A stretch of 64,000 nt of DNA from Bifidobacterium tibiigranuli (GTDB lineage: Bacteria; Actinomycetota; Actinomycetes; Actinomycetales; Bifidobacteriaceae), in assembly GCF_009371885.1 (NCBI RefSeq), contig NZ_QLZA01000003.1:124001-188000 (forward strand), given 5' to 3'. The position numbers and the translations under genes were made by a program. This document shows positions 62,659 through 64,000 of this stretch, in pieces. Positions within the stretch are counted from its first letter, which is position 1. Each line of letters starts with the position of its first letter. Under the pieces are notes generated by a model that had not been told where the DNA came from, did not search any database, and was given only the letters and a program-made list of their open reading frames with translations.

Positions 62659-64000
62659 ATATATAGAGAGGGCTGCGGCCCTTATAATTCACATGACTGC
62701 CGCTAAGCTGCCACTGCTGGGCTTGGACGCGGCCGGACCAGAAGGCGGCGTAGCGCGTGTTGCTGGCGAACAGCTCCTGATGAGTACCGAGCGCGGAGAT
62801 GCGGCCGTGCTCAAGGAACGCGACGCGGTCGGCGTTGGCGATGGTTTCGGCCTGATGCTCAATGATGGGCACCGTGACTTGGCCTCGCAGCGACTCGATG
62901 GTAGCGCGTATGGCCGGTCCAGCGCGGCGATCGCCTCGTCAAGCAAGAGAATCGGCGCTTTCTTGAGCAATGCGCGGGCGATGGAAACGCGCTGGCGGTC
63001 GCCGCCCGAAAGCAGCTTCCCGCCTTCGCCTACCGAACCATCCCAGCCGCCGGGGATGCGCTCGGCAATCGGCGTGACCTGCGCGAGTTCGGCCGCATGC
63101 AGCACCTCCGACTCGCTGGCGTCCGGGTCGCCCAGCGCGATATTCTCGCGCAGCGACTCGTTGAACAGGTACGCATCCTGGAACACGAGCGAGAGCTGAG
63201 CGGCGCGGTACTCATCGCTCAAATCCTTGACGTCGACGCCGCCGATGCGCACCGCGCCCTGATTCGCGTCCCAGAAACGCGCGATAAGCCGTGTGACTGT
63301 CGTCTTGCCGGAGCCGGACGGCTCGACGAGTGCGGTGACCGTGCCGGGTTCGAGCTCCAGATCCACGCCGTCGAGCACCGGCGCACGGTCGCCGTAGCCA
63401 AAGACCACATGATCCAGCTGCACGGCGTTGTCTGCGGGCTACAATGCGAGACACCTCGGGAACGGCCATCTCCGGCTCGTTCAGCACGTCGGCGACTTCA
63501 TCGAGTTGCAGCTCGGCACGGCGCAGCGTCGTCAGCAGTTCAGCGAGCACACGCAGCGGGTTGATGACCTGCGAGGAGAGCGCGATCACGGCGATGATCG
63601 CCACCGGGCCCACATCGCCCGACACGGCCTGCAGCACGCCGAGGCCAGCTGCAATGCCGAAGACGAAATCAATCACGATGCGCTGGGGGAATCATGCTGA
63701 CTATCGATGACCACAGCGACTTTCTGCCGGCCTTGCGCCAAGCCGCGATGACGTCGGCAAGCGGCTGGTGCTGCGTGCCGTGGATGCCCGCCGAGCGCAG
63801 CACCACCTGCTGGTCGGCGAATTCGAGCAGCTGCCGGTCGGTTTCGAATTCGGCCTCTTGTGTGCCCGTTTCGGCCTTGGCGTTGCGCCGTTCGCCCCGC
63901 CGCGTCGCCAGCGCGACAACCGGAATGGCGATGACGAGCGCCAGCCCGATCCGCCAATTGAACGCCAGCGTGACGATCGCCACCGACATCGTGCCGCTCA
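62606..64000 (-). pseudogene. ABC exporter-type permease/ATPase, at least three frameshifts, cut by window
   Basis: Translated pieces in changing frames add up to one ABC exporter half-transporter: membrane region (codons from 64000 to about 63685, then 63676 to about 63445), ATPase with Walker A VEPSGSGKTTVTRLI and LLSGGDRQRVSIARALL plus LLLDEAIAALD (63435 to about 62912), and a C-terminal piece with the switch His (PIIEHQAETIANADRVAFLE). Frame changes fall near a G5 run at 63685-63689, at about 63435-63460 and at about 62905-62920. The 3' end enters a repeat hairpin. It resembles IrtB/CydC-type exporters and is probably non-functional. Confidence 0.8.

Overview
This window is a high-GC Gram-positive chromosome segment, most probably from a member of the Bifidobacteriaceae. 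The evidence is the mix of actinobacterial markers: a GlnR-type orphan regulator, GlgE, a DUF2469 protein, a Rho with a long Arg/Asp/Asn-rich insert, GatCAB and a clpB preceded by an HspR-type HAIR operator. It also has LPXTG-type (LAKTG) anchoring, several apparently leaderless genes and many low-complexity protein insertions. The species cannot be named from the sequence alone. No rRNA or tRNA gene, phage module or intact insertion sequence was recognised.

Layout. 0-5.2 kb: a truncated medium-chain dehydrogenase divergent from an HxlR regulator, an MFS transporter and a sortase-anchored surface protein. 5.2-9.8 kb: four exact DnaA boxes upstream of glgE, then ppa and mntP with a structured leader. 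10-17.3 kb: a membrane protein, glnR, nth, a family 5 substrate-binding protein and valS. 17.5-30.2 kb (minus strand): chorismate mutase, rho, an FAD oxidoreductase, DUF2469, a GNAT protein, gatC-gatA-gatB and an ABC-2 transporter. 30.4-35.7 kb: a PD-(D/E)XK-like protein between two palindromic arrays, an RNA methyltransferase, a degenerate phosphoribosyltransferase-like protein, rmuC and csoR. 36-39.9 kb: a CopA-derived membrane remnant and clpB.

Two accessory catabolic clusters follow. At 39.9-47.1 kb a NitT/TauT-type ABC transporter (binding protein, permease, ATPase) lies on one strand with both AcnX subunits (aconitase X, DUF521 plus DUF126) and a D-2-hydroxyacid dehydrogenase, opposite a divergent IclR regulator. 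It looks like a self-contained uptake and catabolism regulon for an unidentified small acid. At 47.8-55.1 kb a histidine degradation cluster encodes urocanate hydratase, imidazolonepropionase, formimidoylglutamate deiminase and an M20 amidohydrolase that probably performs the last, deformylating step; hutH is not here. ApbE, an alpha/beta hydrolase, a MarR-controlled heterodimeric ABC exporter and a frameshifted ABC exporter pseudogene close the window.

The most unusual feature is between the genes. Several families of dispersed palindromic elements occupy intergenic space: a modular array of 15-bp stems, 15-nt loops and 18-bp palindromic linkers (three loci); a two-hairpin element of exactly 110 bp (three full loci and one decayed); a long hairpin with a GGCGG-N4-CCGCC core (two loci); and 12-1-12 palindromes (three loci). 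They are not CRISPRs, because their loops are conserved between loci.
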